A stretch of 64,000 nucleotides of DNA from Exobasidium rhododendri (GCA_026210745.1 CP110631.1:2542001-2606000), one strand, 5' to 3'. Positions 10,777 to 22,368 are shown, numbered from the stretch's first letter. Numbers and translations: made by a program. The notes: generated from the sequence alone by a model not told the origin.

Positions 10777-12573
10777 ATGGCATCGGCTTGGCTTCCGAGT
10801 GTGCCTCCTTGGTCTGCAACAGACAAGTCAAGGTGAGGAGAGTAGAGGAATTGACAGAGACGGTGTGTCACTGAGCATTAGAAGTTATCACCCCTTCGCA
10901 CGGCTAGCTTTGCGTATCTCAGCGTTGCGCAACGATGGCCTACTATTATTACTTCTGCCATTGATGCACTATATCAAGCTTCGTATGCTCTCTCTTACTC
11001 GTCCGATCAACAGCTGGCCGAGAAGAAATCGGAAGAGGCGAAAGTCATCATTGAGAGACTGAGCAAATTGAAGCATGACATGGGGCGGGATAGATCATTA
11101 GAAACTCTTGGTGAGGACGGAGGAGACGGGACAGAAGAATATGATCAAGTCATCAACGAACATCACTGGACATGGTTCACAGCACCTTGTAAGTCCTTCT
11201 CGATGAGACGACTTGAAAGAAGCGTACATGTCGAGCTGAAGTTGCGTCTTTCCATTTCAGGGCTATTTGCGGAGTGCTACCTGTACAGACTTTTGCGATC
11301 CTTCTTTGCTCGATCGACCTACTGGAAGGACTACGATCCCTTTTCTAATCAGAAAACGAGTGCCTTCAAATCTTCGGCTGTAGCGATAGAGCAGCTCTCA
11401 GCTACAGCAGAAGAGTTGTTTCAAAAAGCAGAAGAGTCGCAAAGTCAAGAAGAGGAGGTCTATCTTGAAGCCATGAAAGTCATTTTTCGAGAATTGGTCC
11501 AGACAAGTCTGTGGGGCAACGCAACAGACTTATCCCTCCTTACGCATCTGAGTCATGCGGACATACAGACTCTACAAGCTGGCGGCGTAGGAGCGGAAGC
11601 ACAATCGAAACGTCAACACTTTATCCTCTCGGGCCTGCAAGGTGTGGATCTGGCATGGGAAGCAATTGTACGAGGCAAAGGTCGTTCGTCTCAAGTAGAT
11701 ATCATCTTGGACAACTCCGGCTTTGAACTCTTCACAGATCTACTGCTTGCCGATTTCCTCATAGTGACAGGATTAGTGGAGAAGGTCCGCTTCCATCCGA
11801 AGGACATGCCCTGGTTTGTCAGCGATGTCACTCCCTCCGACTTTCTCTTCACCATCGAAGCCTTGCAGAGCGGGAAGTTCTTTGATACTCTCTGCAGTGA
11901 CTCGGCAGGTGAAGAAGGGAATGAAGGCGGTGACGTGAGGAGTCACTCTGGTTTGGATAAAAGTTACTTTGTGGATGCCAGAGGTCGATCGGTCTCACCC
12001 TCGCGAAGCTTCACAATTGATAGTAACAGCGTCTTGGATACCTCCTCCCTTGACTCTGATCCGACCGTGGATGGCGGCTTTGAAGAGAAACCGCACAACT
12101 CTACGCAAAGACTTGCATCTCGATGGGCAAATCACATCAAGACTGGCAGTTTCGTCGTCAGCATACCTTTCGATACACCTCTCGGGGGCTCACCCCGACT
12201 CCAAAAGACGACACAAGCCAATTTCTGGACTAGCTACCACAATTACCCGTCGCTTCCTTTGGCTGCACCCATTTTGTTCCAGCAATTGCAGAAGAGCACC
12301 TTGATCATCAGCAAAGGAGACTTGAATTACAGAAAGTGGTGCAGTGATGCTCGCTGGGATTTCGATGAGCCTTTTGAGAATGTGTTAGGACCGGTGAAGG
12401 GGAAGATTAACCTTCTCGTCCTCCGGACAAACAAAGCAGACGTCTGTGTGGGCGTACCTACGGATAGACTAGCAAGCCTGGATGACGAAGATGCAAAGTG
12501 GAGAACAAACGGCAAGTACGCAATGGTAGAGTATGTCTCGAAAGGGTCTGCTGTTGATGTGAACAACGTGTAA
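10777..12573 (+). CDS. DUF89/ARMT1-type damage-control phosphatase
   Basis: Metal-dependent phosphatase family acting on damaged or over-phosphorylated sugar metabolites (yeast YMR027W type; human ARMT1). Exons 10777-10832, 10908-11188 and 11261-12573 give 549 residues. The N-terminal signature is rebuilt across intron 1 as SSFAYLSVAQRWPTIITSAI. The substrate/metal motifs are VDIILDNSGFELFTDLLLAD (Asp, Asn and Asp around the metal site), HPKDMPWFVSDV and the late ISKGDLNYRKW. An Asp/Ser-rich insert of about 110 residues (11895-12130) sits between the last two and is longer than in the yeast protein. Strong family call; the natural substrate cannot be read from sequence. Confidence 0.92.
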
Positions 12574-12899
12574 TTCAAGTCGTCCTTCTTTGCAGAAGAG
12601 AAGTTACAATATAGCAATCCAAGTCAAGAGATCCTACACGGCAATTCACCAAAGGAGGGAAAAAAGGTAAAGCGTGCCAACAAAGAAAATGGCAAGGTGA
12701 TCAGATAGAGAAACGAGAGCGAGGTTTTCTCATATGTGTACATCAGTCAAAAAGCAAAGAAAGGAAGCGAGAATATTTGAAATAGTCTATGGTGTGATGC
12801 TGCAGAGTACTTGTTGGTTGGATTCTTCGCTATCGTAGCTGCCATGGATACATACGACGGCCAGAGTACCTTCTTCCAAGCGTCGTGGTTTGCGAGATT
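12574..12899. other. Convergent 3' region, nothing else seen
   Basis: 326 bp between the converging DUF89 and Snf4 genes. A/T-rich stretches are consistent with 3' processing signals for both transcripts. No gene. Confidence 0.5.
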
Positions 12900-15261
12900 T
12901 CAATCTGCGGCCTGCTTACTGATATGGGACATTGCCGCCGCCGTCGCCTTTCTCTCGTCATACGGCTGCTCTTGAATTGTTGGAGGCATATCCACCGGTC
13001 TTGGTCCCGTTTCTACAATGGTACCATCATTTGCAGCAGTCGCAGAATTGGTGGTGGTGGTGGTGGCAGAGCTGCTCTTCTCCTCTCCTTCAGCCATGAC
13101 ACCTCCGCCACCAGCGCTGCTGCTACTGTTGTTTGCATCTTCTTGATCTCCCATGGCACTCGTCGTCGTACTGACTGAAGCTCCGAGACCACCACCGGTC
13201 ACGATAGCATCTGGTGAATTCGCCTTTCCTCCAATGATGTACCGCAAGATATCACTCAAACATAATATCCCGACCAGCTTTCCCCTCCTCCTGTTCTTGA
13301 TTTCACCCAACCCGGCCAGTGGATCGTTATGCCTGTCGTTTGTACTTTGCTCACTGCTACGTGCAGGCAACCCGTTCATTGGAGTTTCCAGTGGATCTTT
13401 TCCCTCCTCTATTTCTGGTTCTAGTATGAGTAGTCGGTGAACCCTCTTGGTGCGTAAGAGGACAAAGATGGTGGCGAGTGAGTCATCCGGTCCGCAAGTC
13501 ATCACTCCAGAGAAGTCTTTCGATCTCCTACTCAACGCTTGGCGAATAGTCAGGTCCAAAGATTGGTATGCTCCCGATCTAACAAGGTCGATGACGTCGA
13601 CAGTCTCATACATATCCACCACGTAACCTTCCTCGTCAAGAATAGGCACCGCACTGATCCCCCTTCCACTGAAGATGTGGACCACGTCAAACACGGTGGT
13701 GTCTAGTGTGGCAGTGGCGAGTGGTTCGTAAGAGTTCGGGATTGAAGTGCCGGGAAGTGCATTCGCTGATTTGCTTCCACTTCGACCAACAGCTGCAAAT
13801 CGTGGATCCAAGTGGAATGCGGGACTGCTAAAGCTCGAAGATGTCTCTTCGAGTGGTGGAAGCATGTCTGCTGTAGATGTCATCATTTCAGCACCAGACA
13901 TCCCGGGCAAAGGTGGATTAGGAGGCGAAAGAGTACTAGAAGCAACCGCATTACTACTTCTACGAGATGACGAGAAAGAACCCGGCTTCGATGATGCCGC
14001 CATTGCTGCCGAATTCTTTCTGCCTACGCCTCGAGTGCCTTTCACAAATGTTCCAATTCCTAGTGATCGTAGTGTTCTGTTCAGTCCAGCCGTCTCCCTG
14101 CAGTTCATGGCGATGAACTTTAACACGCGATATTGCGTGAGAACGCTGACCACTGTCTCCATTCCAGTGCCTTCATCATAATCCAAGAGCGGTAGTCTCC
14201 TCGCATGAGTTTCGATCAGCAATTGACAGGCATCGAATAAAGGCCGGAGCGGTTCTATGGATAGCAGAGGTGGTTGCGGAACGTGGAGAGTCTGTTCGAT
14301 CTCTCTCAGCATTTCAAGTCGAAACCGTTCAACATCTTGAGCGGCATTGTCGTAGCTAGAGTGTTGATAGTAGTACTGAATCAAGTGTATGATGTCATTG
14401 ACTGTTAACATTCCGGCAAAGCCAGCTTTACCTGGCGGAGGAGCACCGGGTTGCTGATGCACCTTTGAGCCCCCTGATTCTGATAAGAGAGCTGATGGTG
14501 AAGGCGAGTGAGAAGCTTCTATGGTTGTGTGAAGATTGTTGGTCTGGGCTGCGCTACCGATAGACAGCGGTGAACGTGACATTGATGGTGCTGCATCGGA
14601 TATCTCACTGGCTGCTAGCTTTGCGGAAAGAGCAGAAGGGGATAAGGCATCATCAACGGGCGCACTCGAGGCAGAATCAGAAGTCGGTTCTGGGTCTGAC
14701 GTCGATTGCCACAGAGGTGCTGACACCACACCTGACACCAATCGAAGAGATAATCAGCTTCTCGAACAATCAAGAAGGAGAAACAAAGCACATCCTCCAC
14801 TCACCCGCTTGCCACATCACCTCTAATGCTGGCTTCACAACCAATTTGGTGTCCAGCACCACCAAGCGAAAGCTGACAGGTAGACAGTCATAACAGCTTC
14901 GACCCTTCAGCAACTCCCTGATGCTCAACAAGGCCAACGAATGCTTGTCTCTCTTCTTTCCCAGCTTCGATCTGCCTCCCAGTCCTGATGAGTGGCCTCT
15001 TGCTAGTCGCTTAGACATCGTTCGATTGAGGGACGAGCTCGGTCCACTGCCACCTGACACAAAGCTGGAAGTCGACCATCCTCCAGCACTCTGTTCCCTT
15101 TCCTGATCAAAGGGTGAAGAATACGGCAGCTTTTGCTGCTGGTGATGGTGATGACGATGACTATGAGCCCCTTGCTCGTTTGATATATTTCTAGCGTTCT
15201 GCTGCAGTACAGGTGGTTGAAATGCTGGGCTAGTAGAATCTGACAATGAAGGCGTATTCAT
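12900..15261 (-). CDS. AMPK/SNF1 gamma subunit (Snf4-like), CBS-domain protein
   Basis: Nucleotide-sensing regulatory subunit of the SNF1/AMPK kinase. Exons 15261-14805 and 14731-12900 give 762 residues, about twice the yeast Snf4 length. After a low-complexity His/Gln/Ser N-terminus, the first CBS begins in exon 1 (LLKGRSCYDCLPVSFRLVVL). The join restores QAGVVSAPLWQS, the conserved VxSAPLWD-type motif. A Ser-rich insert of about 95 residues then splits CBS1 before GMLTVNDIIHLIQYYYQ. CBS2 holds RRLPLLDYDEGTGMETVVSV; a second insert (about 13750-14040) precedes CBS3 (GISAVPILDEEGYVVDMYET); CBS4 ends LVGILCLSDILRYIIGG. The C-terminal 90 residues are low complexity. The core motifs leave little doubt; the inserts are lineage features. 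Confidence 0.93.
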
Positions 15262-15930
15262 CTTGAAGTTCTACTGCTTCCCCACACTTTTTGGTTTCTT
15301 CAGCTAGGGGCGGGTAGGAGGACGTGGTGAATACTGAAATTTATGAACCAAAGTCGACGTACGCTATTCACTGCCTTTGCATCTCCAATGTGAAAGCAAT
15401 TCTCCTCTCGATCTCCTGTTGCGAGTAATGACGCCAATCGAGACCCTGTCTTCACTGTCGTAATCTTGTGAATTACAGAAAGACGGCAGGAGGCGAAGAG
15501 TGGGGTGGACACGGATGTTATGATGGGACGAGTCTATCCGCTGGATTCTCGATGATCAGACGCTCGGCGGAACTTATACAAGCAACGAAGGATCAAGCTT
15601 ATCTGGGGAATGGAAGGCAGGCATTCAAACGGCAAGTCAAAGAGCGCTCGCTATACTGACCTCTGATCAACGTCATTATAGCCTAACGCTATAATAGCTC
15701 AGTCCGCGCGGACAGACACGCGGTGTAGGTACTTGCCAATGGAATTAAATCCGTGGGAATGGCTATTGGGGGTGAGCACGACTAACCCTAACTAAACCTA
15801 CGACACAATTCGAAATATGTATAAATGTTGACTTGACGTAGAACGTTGGGTGAAAGAACGATGATGTGGTGGGTACAGAATACAGATGAAGCACATGATG
15901 ACAGGGGCAATTATGCGAGAATTCTTGTCC
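15262..15930. other. Intergenic region with a telomere-like CTAACCCTAACTAAACC patch
   Basis: 669 bp between two minus-strand genes, so it is upstream of the Snf4 gene and downstream of the MRP49-like gene. At 15781-15800 a short interstitial telomere-like sequence occurs, and a palindromic CCGCGCGG lies near 15697. No coding feature is supported. Confidence 0.5.
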
Positions 15931-16718
15931 TCACACGGATGCAGCAGCTGGGATGACAGCTTCGGCTTTTATAGGATCTACTTCTTCCATCTCCTCTGCC
16001 GTGTCAGCCTCGTCTGAGGTAGACGTTGTTTCTTCTTCACGAGCAGCAACTTCTTCCAAGGGCGTTTTGAGAGTGCTTTGTATCAATGAGAGCATCTCTC
16101 GGGTAATCTCCGTCACTGTGAGGGAAGGGGTGGAGGAGAATTTGCGCGCAGAGCGAACGTTAGCCTTAGATAAGGAGCTATTCCAGCTCTCCTACTCACC
16201 AGATTTGTGACCCAGGCGGAGATCTTGAGGTGGCAATTCATCTACCAGGCAATGCGATAAGCAAAGCGACACTCGTTCTATAGAAATCAGTTATAGAAAT
16301 CAGGGTAGCACTCACCAAAGTTGAGACGCACGAATGGTGCCTTTGAAGGTCCAGCGACGTCTTTGGAGGCGCTCTCTGGAGCTACATCGCCGTCTTTCTT
16401 CCCTCTTTTCTTACGATCAGGTATTTTGATCCAGTGTGTGTTAATCTCAAGAGCATTGTTGTGAAACTTGATCCTCGGTATGACTGTCTTGAGAAATGCT
16501 TTTTGACCTTTCCTCCCGCCCTTGCTTGGGACATTCAGAATTTCAATGGAGCGCAATGCAGCCGGTAGACGCTGACTTCCATGACCGGATGTAAGTCTCG
16601 TGATGGCAGCTTCAAGCGGTGTAGTACGTCGTCTGACTATTGCGGCCATGGTGTCTCTGATATCTTCAAGAAGCGTGCACGAGCACGAATGGGATGATGA
16701 CGATGCTGCTTGAGCCAA
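15931..16718 (-). CDS. Mitochondrial ribosomal protein, MRP49/L51-S25-CI-B8 fold
   Basis: Likely a large-subunit mitoribosomal protein of the yeast Mrp49 (mL61) type. Exons 16718-16316, 16241-16200 and 16115-15931 give 209 residues. The alternative start at 16649 (MAAIVRRRTTPLE) gives 186 residues and looks equally good, being basic at the N-terminus. The thioredoxin-like L51/S25/CI-B8 domain is visible as LPAALRSIEILNVPSKGGRK, then AFLKTVIPRIKFHNNALEIN. Exon 2 adds DELPPQDLRLGHKS. The C-terminus is an acidic, Ala-rich tail not expected in the core fold. NDUFA2 shares the fold, but the long C-terminal part and the KGGRKGQKAFLKTVIPR pattern favour the ribosomal protein. Confidence 0.8.
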
Positions 16719-16894
16719 ATTTGCCTTTCTTCCTGATGGATGATCGCTCCCTCTCTCTCTCTACACGTCACGTTTGAAAAGGCTTGACTTTCCAGATTCA
16801 AATTTTTTGGAAGTTTGGAGAGAAGAATTGAAATATAGAAGACATAACACACCTTATTCCCTTGAACGAGGAGGTTCACAGGACGTCAAGAGCA

Positions 16895-18457
16895 ATGAGC
16901 AGTTCCATGATGGCCCGATTGGGTAGAGAGGTGGTAGTATACACACTCACACCCACTACATCCAAATCACAATCGCCATCTCATGCTGCCATTGTTAGTC
17001 TGAATCACCTGAATGCTTCCTCTCCTATTGCACACCTCCGAGGGACTACACCTATGCCCAGCTCTTCCTCCCTAACAATAGCCTCAGATGGCGTCAATAC
17101 GCTTCTGATACACGCCGATTCATCCAGGCCTCTCATTCACGTTCATAATCATCAGATCGGCTCGACAACTTCGACATGTCCCTTGGCTGCACGACTCCAC
17201 CCTCCAGAAGCCACAAACACCCTGGCCTTGTCTCCCAGTGGGAATCTACTGGCGGCAGGATCTACCTCGGGCCGAATATACGTCTGGTATATTCCATCTG
17301 GAAACCTTGTTGCATCTTTCGATGCCCACTTTCGAGAAATTACCTGTCTTGAATGGACTTCGTGTGAGACGGGACTCGTTTCAGCCAGCCAAGATGCTAG
17401 AATTCTCGTCTGGAGTGTCACTGCTCTAGTTGACGACGCAAACAGCAATCCCACTCCGTATGCTATCTTTTCTGACCACGTTCAACCTATAACTTCGATT
17501 CAGATGTCATCCTCGTCGAAGTCATCTATTTCATCCTTTCCTTGCTCGGCCAGAGTCTTATCTTCCTCGACAGATGGAACAGTCAAGCTATGGGACGTCC
17601 GGTCGAGATCCTTGGTAGCAACATGGGCCTTTTTGGGACCGATCAATCATCTTGTCGTCGATGTTGGCTTCCGTGCTTTCTTTGTCGCTCTACGAGCTAG
17701 TGTCGATGTCGAAGCTGATCAGGCTGATGGCAAAGAGATGGAAGATCGTCAAGTGTTGAAGGAGTGGGATTCGATACGTCGAGTAGATCTGTACGGAAGT
17801 AACGCAGAGGAATCTGTGTCGGCTACGTCCTCCCTCACTCGAGCCAAGGGAAAAGAAGTGTGGAAACCAAGAGACACTTCAACTAGGATCACAGCCATGA
17901 CACTTTCGATGACTGGTAGTCATTTGCTATTAGGTACTTCAGAAGCACAACTACACATCGTTGACGTCGCATCCTCTCTGATGATTCGATCAGCAACTTT
18001 GGTACCAGCTGGAAATCCTTCGACCAATCTCAGCGTATCCAACCTGGAAACCTTCTTGCTTCAAGATGCTAATTCATCCCTGAGCGGCAATATGCGAAAG
18101 CCAGGTAATTCATCAAATGGAGAATGGGAAATTTGTGAGAAATTACAGAGGATGAGGGGGGAAGAGACCGCATTTGCAATGCGCTTGCCCGTTGGGAGAG
18201 CAGATCAGATTGCCAGTCTTCTCACTCCTCCTTCCTTGAGAGCGCAGTCAAAGTATTCGAGCGTAGAGCATGAACAGAGGGCTGCTTCTACTTCTGCCAA
18301 GGATGGAGATCAGCTACAAGTTGCACAAAGACAGATTGCCAAATTAGAAGCGGACAACGAGAAGCTCAACGATCTCCTTCGACGTGCACAAAAGACCAAT
18401 GCAGGATTGTGGGAGCGAGTGGTGAATGAAACGGTGAAGGGAGGAAAGGCAGACTGA
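16895..18457 (+). CDS. Ipi3/WDR18-like WD40 protein
   Basis: Component of the Rix1-Ipi1-Ipi3 (PELP1-TEX10-WDR18) complex needed for ITS2 processing and late 60S maturation in the nucleus. One exon; the first ATG is at 16895 (MSSSMMARLGREVVVYTL), giving 520 residues. WD repeats are recognisable: NTLALSPSGNLLAAGSTSGR with IYVWYIPSG, ITCLEWTSCETGLVSASQDA with RILVWSV, then RVLSSSTDGTVKLWDVRS and HLLLGTSEAQLHIVDV. A coiled-coil tail follows (QRQIAKLEADNEKLNDLLRR), as in other fungal Ipi3 proteins. Weak sequence conservation is usual for this family, so the symbol is left blank. Confidence 0.82.
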   Translation: MSSSMMARLGREVVVYTLTPTTSKSQSPSHAAIVSLNHLNASSPIAHLRGTTPMPSSSSLTIASDGVNTLLIHADSSRPLIHVHNHQIGSTTSTCPLAARLHPPEATNTLALSPSGNLLAAGSTSGRIYVWYIPSGNLVASFDAHFREITCLEWTSCETGLVSASQDARILVWSVTALVDDANSNPTPYAIFSDHVQPITSIQMSSSSKSSISSFPCSARVLSSSTDGTVKLWDVRSRSLVATWAFLGPINHLVVDVGFRAFFVALRASVDVEADQADGKEMEDRQVLKEWDSIRRVDLYGSNAEESVSATSSLTRAKGKEVWKPRDTSTRITAMTLSMTGSHLLLGTSEAQLHIVDVASSLMIRSATLVPAGNPSTNLSVSNLETFLLQDANSSLSGNMRKPGNSSNGEWEICEKLQRMRGEETAFAMRLPVGRADQIASLLTPPSLRAQSKYSSVEHEQRAASTSAKDGDQLQVAQRQIAKLEADNEKLNDLLRRAQKTNAGLWERVVNETVKGGKAD

Positions 18458-18668
18458 GGGGTAAAAGGCTGCCCAGAAAGATGTGTTTACGCTTTAATTA
18501 TCATCCCAATGTACTTGTACGTAGTCACACACAATTCACACACTTCCTTGCTCACATCGCACATATGATTTGATGGGGATTCTGTGCGACTCTTGCGCAC
18601 TTATACATTGTATGACTTATAAATTGCATGCAGAAGCGGGAAAGAGCAGAGCGAAGGGAGAAACTCAT

Positions 18669-21086
18669 TTACTCAATCTCGAAAAGGTGAGGAACATTTT
18701 CCCAAGCGTCCTTGCCGTCACCACTAGGCTCTTTGCCCTCCTCCTGTGCCAACTTCTCCTTGTTTCCAGTCACCTTTGCTCTGCTTTTGAAGTAATTCGT
18801 TCCATCAGAGCCACCGTATTGCCACTCTGGCTCTTCACCTTCCACCTTGTGGAACCATCTAGGCTTAGGAGCTTTGCCATCTTTACGCTTCTGTCTCTGA
18901 GTGTCTTCTAGTTTGGCCTTCTGGGTTTCTGCACTGTCCACGTCTCCTTCCTCGAAAGCTCTTTGATCTGGTCGTAGTCTTGTGTCGCTTGGCGGCAGGA
19001 CACCGTCTAGATCCTTTGTCAACTCGTTCAGTGACATGGCAAAGTAGGTGAAGCCATAGTAATCTTCTGCATTCTTGGGCATTTCTTCTGCTTCCCAAAG
19101 TATTCGATAATTGTCATCGTCCTTTTGAATGGCCAGATCGTCTGACCACTTTCCCTTCAAAGCGCACACTTTCTTTCCTTTCTCATCGTGTACTTGGCCG
19201 ATCACTTGATTACGAGAGGATTGTGCGCCCCACATGTTACCCTCTTTAAATTCAATCACGACCTTTTGGCCGGTACCTTCGTTGGTGACGACCAATTCTC
19301 CCACATGCTCCAGGTACTTGTTCCCTGCCAGTAAATTTCTCATAAACGAGGAAGGCTTACTGAAGGTGAAAGCGTCCCCATCGTCGAATTCAAGTCGGAC
19401 ATCGCCTTCTGGTATCAACTCCAACGATTTTCCCCAGAACTTATTCTTGACGGAGCTCCACCCTTGACACTTCCATCCTTTGCCTTCTGCATACGTCGCC
19501 ACGATCGGGGGCTGATGGACGACCTTCTCGGCAATAAATCGAAAGTTCTTTTCCTCTCGCACACATTCGTATGTCTCGCCGAGTAGTGGATTGAACGGCT
19601 TTCGACTGGCTCGAAGCTTGGTGGAAGCATACCCACTGACGGCAAAGGCAGACACGAAACAAATCCTCTCGATCCAGTCGTTCTTCGCCGCTGCCGCCTT
19701 TTCCAGCAGATCAGGCGCATACTCATACTCCTCAGCTGCCGCTTGTAGGAGCGATAGGGGACAGTTGAACGACACTGGAAAAGAGATCGTCGAGAGATCC
19801 TTGCCAACGTTTTTCTTGAGCATGGAGAAAAGAGACACTTCATCTCCCGAAACCTTAGCAGGCAAACGTGTGCGATATTCGACCTTTGTGCCTTCTATCA
19901 TGCTGCCAGGCGTCTTGACACTGCCGTCCTTGTTTCTCTTACCTTTGTCATCATCGTCTTCTTCGTCGTCGTCATCATCGTCTTCTTCTGCTCCGCTAGA
20001 CTCTTCCTTGCTCGTATCCCCATCAAAAAGGTCTCCACCATCTGCATCTGCATCGTAGAATGTAGCTTCCTCTGTTCTGGAAGTCTGGAAGCTACTAACG
20101 CTCAAACGACGACTATCGCCTACACCGCTTCCCTCCTTGCGAGATTGCAAGCTGTTCATCGTTCCGTCTGGACCTACAGCGGGTATGCTGGTCTGCAAAG
20201 CGTGTTCTAGGTTTGCATGCTCCGCTACCAATGTATCTACGAGAGTGCGGAGCTGCTTCAAAGGCGTCTCTTCGTTACCTTGCAGTATCAAGAGCAGGGA
20301 CAAACACATTATTAGCATATGACAGTCCTGACTCAGATCCACGCTCATCAAGTCTACTCCTCACCTTTAGGCATCACCATACTCATAAGGCCTGGTTGAT
20401 CGACTTTGTCCTTTTCCATCTGTCGAACCTTGTCTGAGACAGCTGTAATGATATCAGCGACGTTGTGAGAGCTTGTGTAAAGGTGTGAGAGATCTACCAA
20501 TTCCAGGTCCTTGCCATTGTTTGTCGAAACATAGACCCTTTTCTTCGTCTCGGCACTCTTCTCCGGAATGAAAGAGCGAAGGTGAAATCTCCAGGCTTCA
20601 AAATCTTCTGCCTGCAGCAACTTAATATCTGTAGTAAAAAGTTGAGAGATCGATCAGAATGTCTTCAGGTGAATGTTGGTGTCGCTGTAGACTGAGAATT
20701 GTAGCGACAATAGCACTCACGAAAGACAGACGAGCCACTGTCGACGTGCAGTGTTCCATGGCTCTTGCTACTTGTCACGCTTGCATGTGGGATCTCAATG
20801 GAGTCTCGAGTCGGCTTGTCGGGACTCAATGAATACGTCAAAAGACCCTCTGATGTCAAGATAAGGTACCTCTTTGCGTAGCCTGAAATTCGTTTAGATC
20901 AGGAAAATCGAGAAAGGCGTCAATAATCTAGCTTGCCCCTATGTCTTGTTCGCACTCTCTTTCCACTTTCTACTCACCCTGCATCTTTTTACGCTTCTTC
21001 TTCAGCACCCAACCTGCGTGCACTACATCCAAGTCTGCGACCATCTGATGATGTTCAGGCCCACCCGAATACGAGCGGTTAGGCAT
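18669..21086 (-). CDS. Oxysterol-binding protein-related protein, Osh3-like (PH + ORD)
   Basis: Lipid transfer/sensor protein at ER-plasma membrane contacts. Exons 21086-20978, 20882-20721, 20628-20365 and 20278-18669 give 714 residues. The PH domain spans about residues 18-110 (HAGWVLKKKRKKMQGYAKRY across intron 1, ending near LKLLQAEDFEAWRFHLRSF). A linker holds an FFAT-like motif TFYDADA flanked by acidic residues (about residue 251), then a poly-Asp/Glu block. The ORD follows with NPLLGETYECV. The usual EQVSHHPP fingerprint reads EKVVHQPP here. The start is the first ATG of a good frame; an upstream ATG at 21191 in the same frame, with a possible intron between, is an alternative N-terminus. 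Confident as an ORP; the Osh3-like subgroup is less certain. Confidence 0.9.
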
Positions 21087-21439
21087 GGTTTTGGACTCTG
21101 AGAAGAAAGGACAAGAGACAGGCGGAAGGGTGTATGCGAATGCGGGGACCTCACGACAATCTTGCTGCCTGCTCGGAGCTGCCTTTCCCATGACGCTTCA
21201 CCAACCTGCTTGTTGAAAGACACAAAAGCGCGCTAAAGCTAAAAAGGAATAGAAGATTGGAGATAAAGACGGAATTCAACTGTGAAGAGAAGTCGAAGAA
21301 AAAAGTGGAATACATAAATGTCTACTAGAAAGGGGCGCAAGACGGTCGTAATACTGTATATCTCCTCCACCTAAACAAAAACCATTTTCGAGAAGAAACA
21401 TTTGTTTGCTGACTACTCGCGCAGCATACAGAGAATAAG
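21087..21439. promoter_or_regulatory. Divergent promoter region of the ORP and NDUFAF4-like genes
   Basis: 353 bp between divergent starts. It is A/T-richer towards 21240-21400. No specific operator is recognised. Confidence 0.45.
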
Positions 21440-22368
21440 ATGGGCTCATCGTCGTCGAAGCCAGCGAGGAAGCTGGGTCAGCAGGTCAGCTCTGCACATC
21501 TGCAGCAGGGTAGTGCATCCAGGCCAGCGGGTAGCAGACAAGCTCTGCCAGTACAGGAGACTGGCCCACAGGCTCCTCGCTTTGCGCCGCCGCCCGCCCA
21601 ACAATCTCCTCAAAGGTTCAGCGAGTCAAAGACGCAAGGTGAGAAGAAGAGATCACGTAGCAAGCAATACGAGAGCTAGTCGGCTTAATCTTTCATATTG
21701 TGTTCAAAAAACAGATGTGAGAAACGATGGACAAGACCCTCAATTGTTGGCTAGATTACAGGAGATCGGTCAAGTGAAGGTCCCCAGGAATAAAGTCACC
21801 TTTCAGCAGTCCAACCCTATGTTGAACATTTTGGCAGCTCGACATAAGAATACAATGAAAGAGGAGGAAGCGAACACCTCTGCTCAGTTGTCGTCGCAAG
21901 GATTGAGTAATGCTGGAGCCATCAAGAATCGTTTGAATGCGCAAAGCATCATCGCACTCCTAGACGAGCGCAAGGAGTGCAAAAGTAGGAGACAGGTGGA
22001 AGAGTTGGCAGTCGCTTATGACGTGGATATAAATATAGTAGATCAGCTGGCCAGATGGGTCAACTCGCCAAGTGTAGAGTCTGACTCTGGTCGACAAAGA
22101 CAGCCAGTAAATGTTGATTCGGATGACGACGTGAGTAAGAGCAAGATCCAATTCTCGCCCCCGGAGCTCAGCACATGTACTAACAATACTTATCCACAAA
22201 CTTGCTCATTGACAGCTACCTGACAGGATTAATGCAGTGTGGACCGAACCTGCCCTTGCTGACGTTCGAGAGATCGGTGAGTTGTCTGTGTAACTAGTGT
22301 GCCACCTCTTGTCTACGTCGCTGGCACTTGCTGATACTCGCATACACTTTCCAGCCGGTAAAGTGTGA
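21440..22368 (+). CDS. NDUFAF4-like complex I assembly factor (tentative), N-myristoylation signal
   Basis: Exons 21440-21638, 21715-22130, 22216-22276 and 22355-22368 give 229 residues with all joins in phase. The N-terminus MGSSSSKPARKL fits the myristoylation consensus (Gly2, Ser6, Lys7). A Gln/Pro-rich segment follows, then QDPQLLARLQEIGQVKV and a helical domain INAQSIIALLDERKECKSRR continuing to VDINIVDQLARWVN. This layout resembles human NDUFAF4, which is myristoylated, has a KDEKLLSFLKD-type segment and ends in a helical EALTLLNNH...DVNSLLKYF domain. The resemblance is from memory and modest. If right, the product assists assembly of mitochondrial complex I. The final exon is only 14 nt including the stop. 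Confidence 0.55.
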
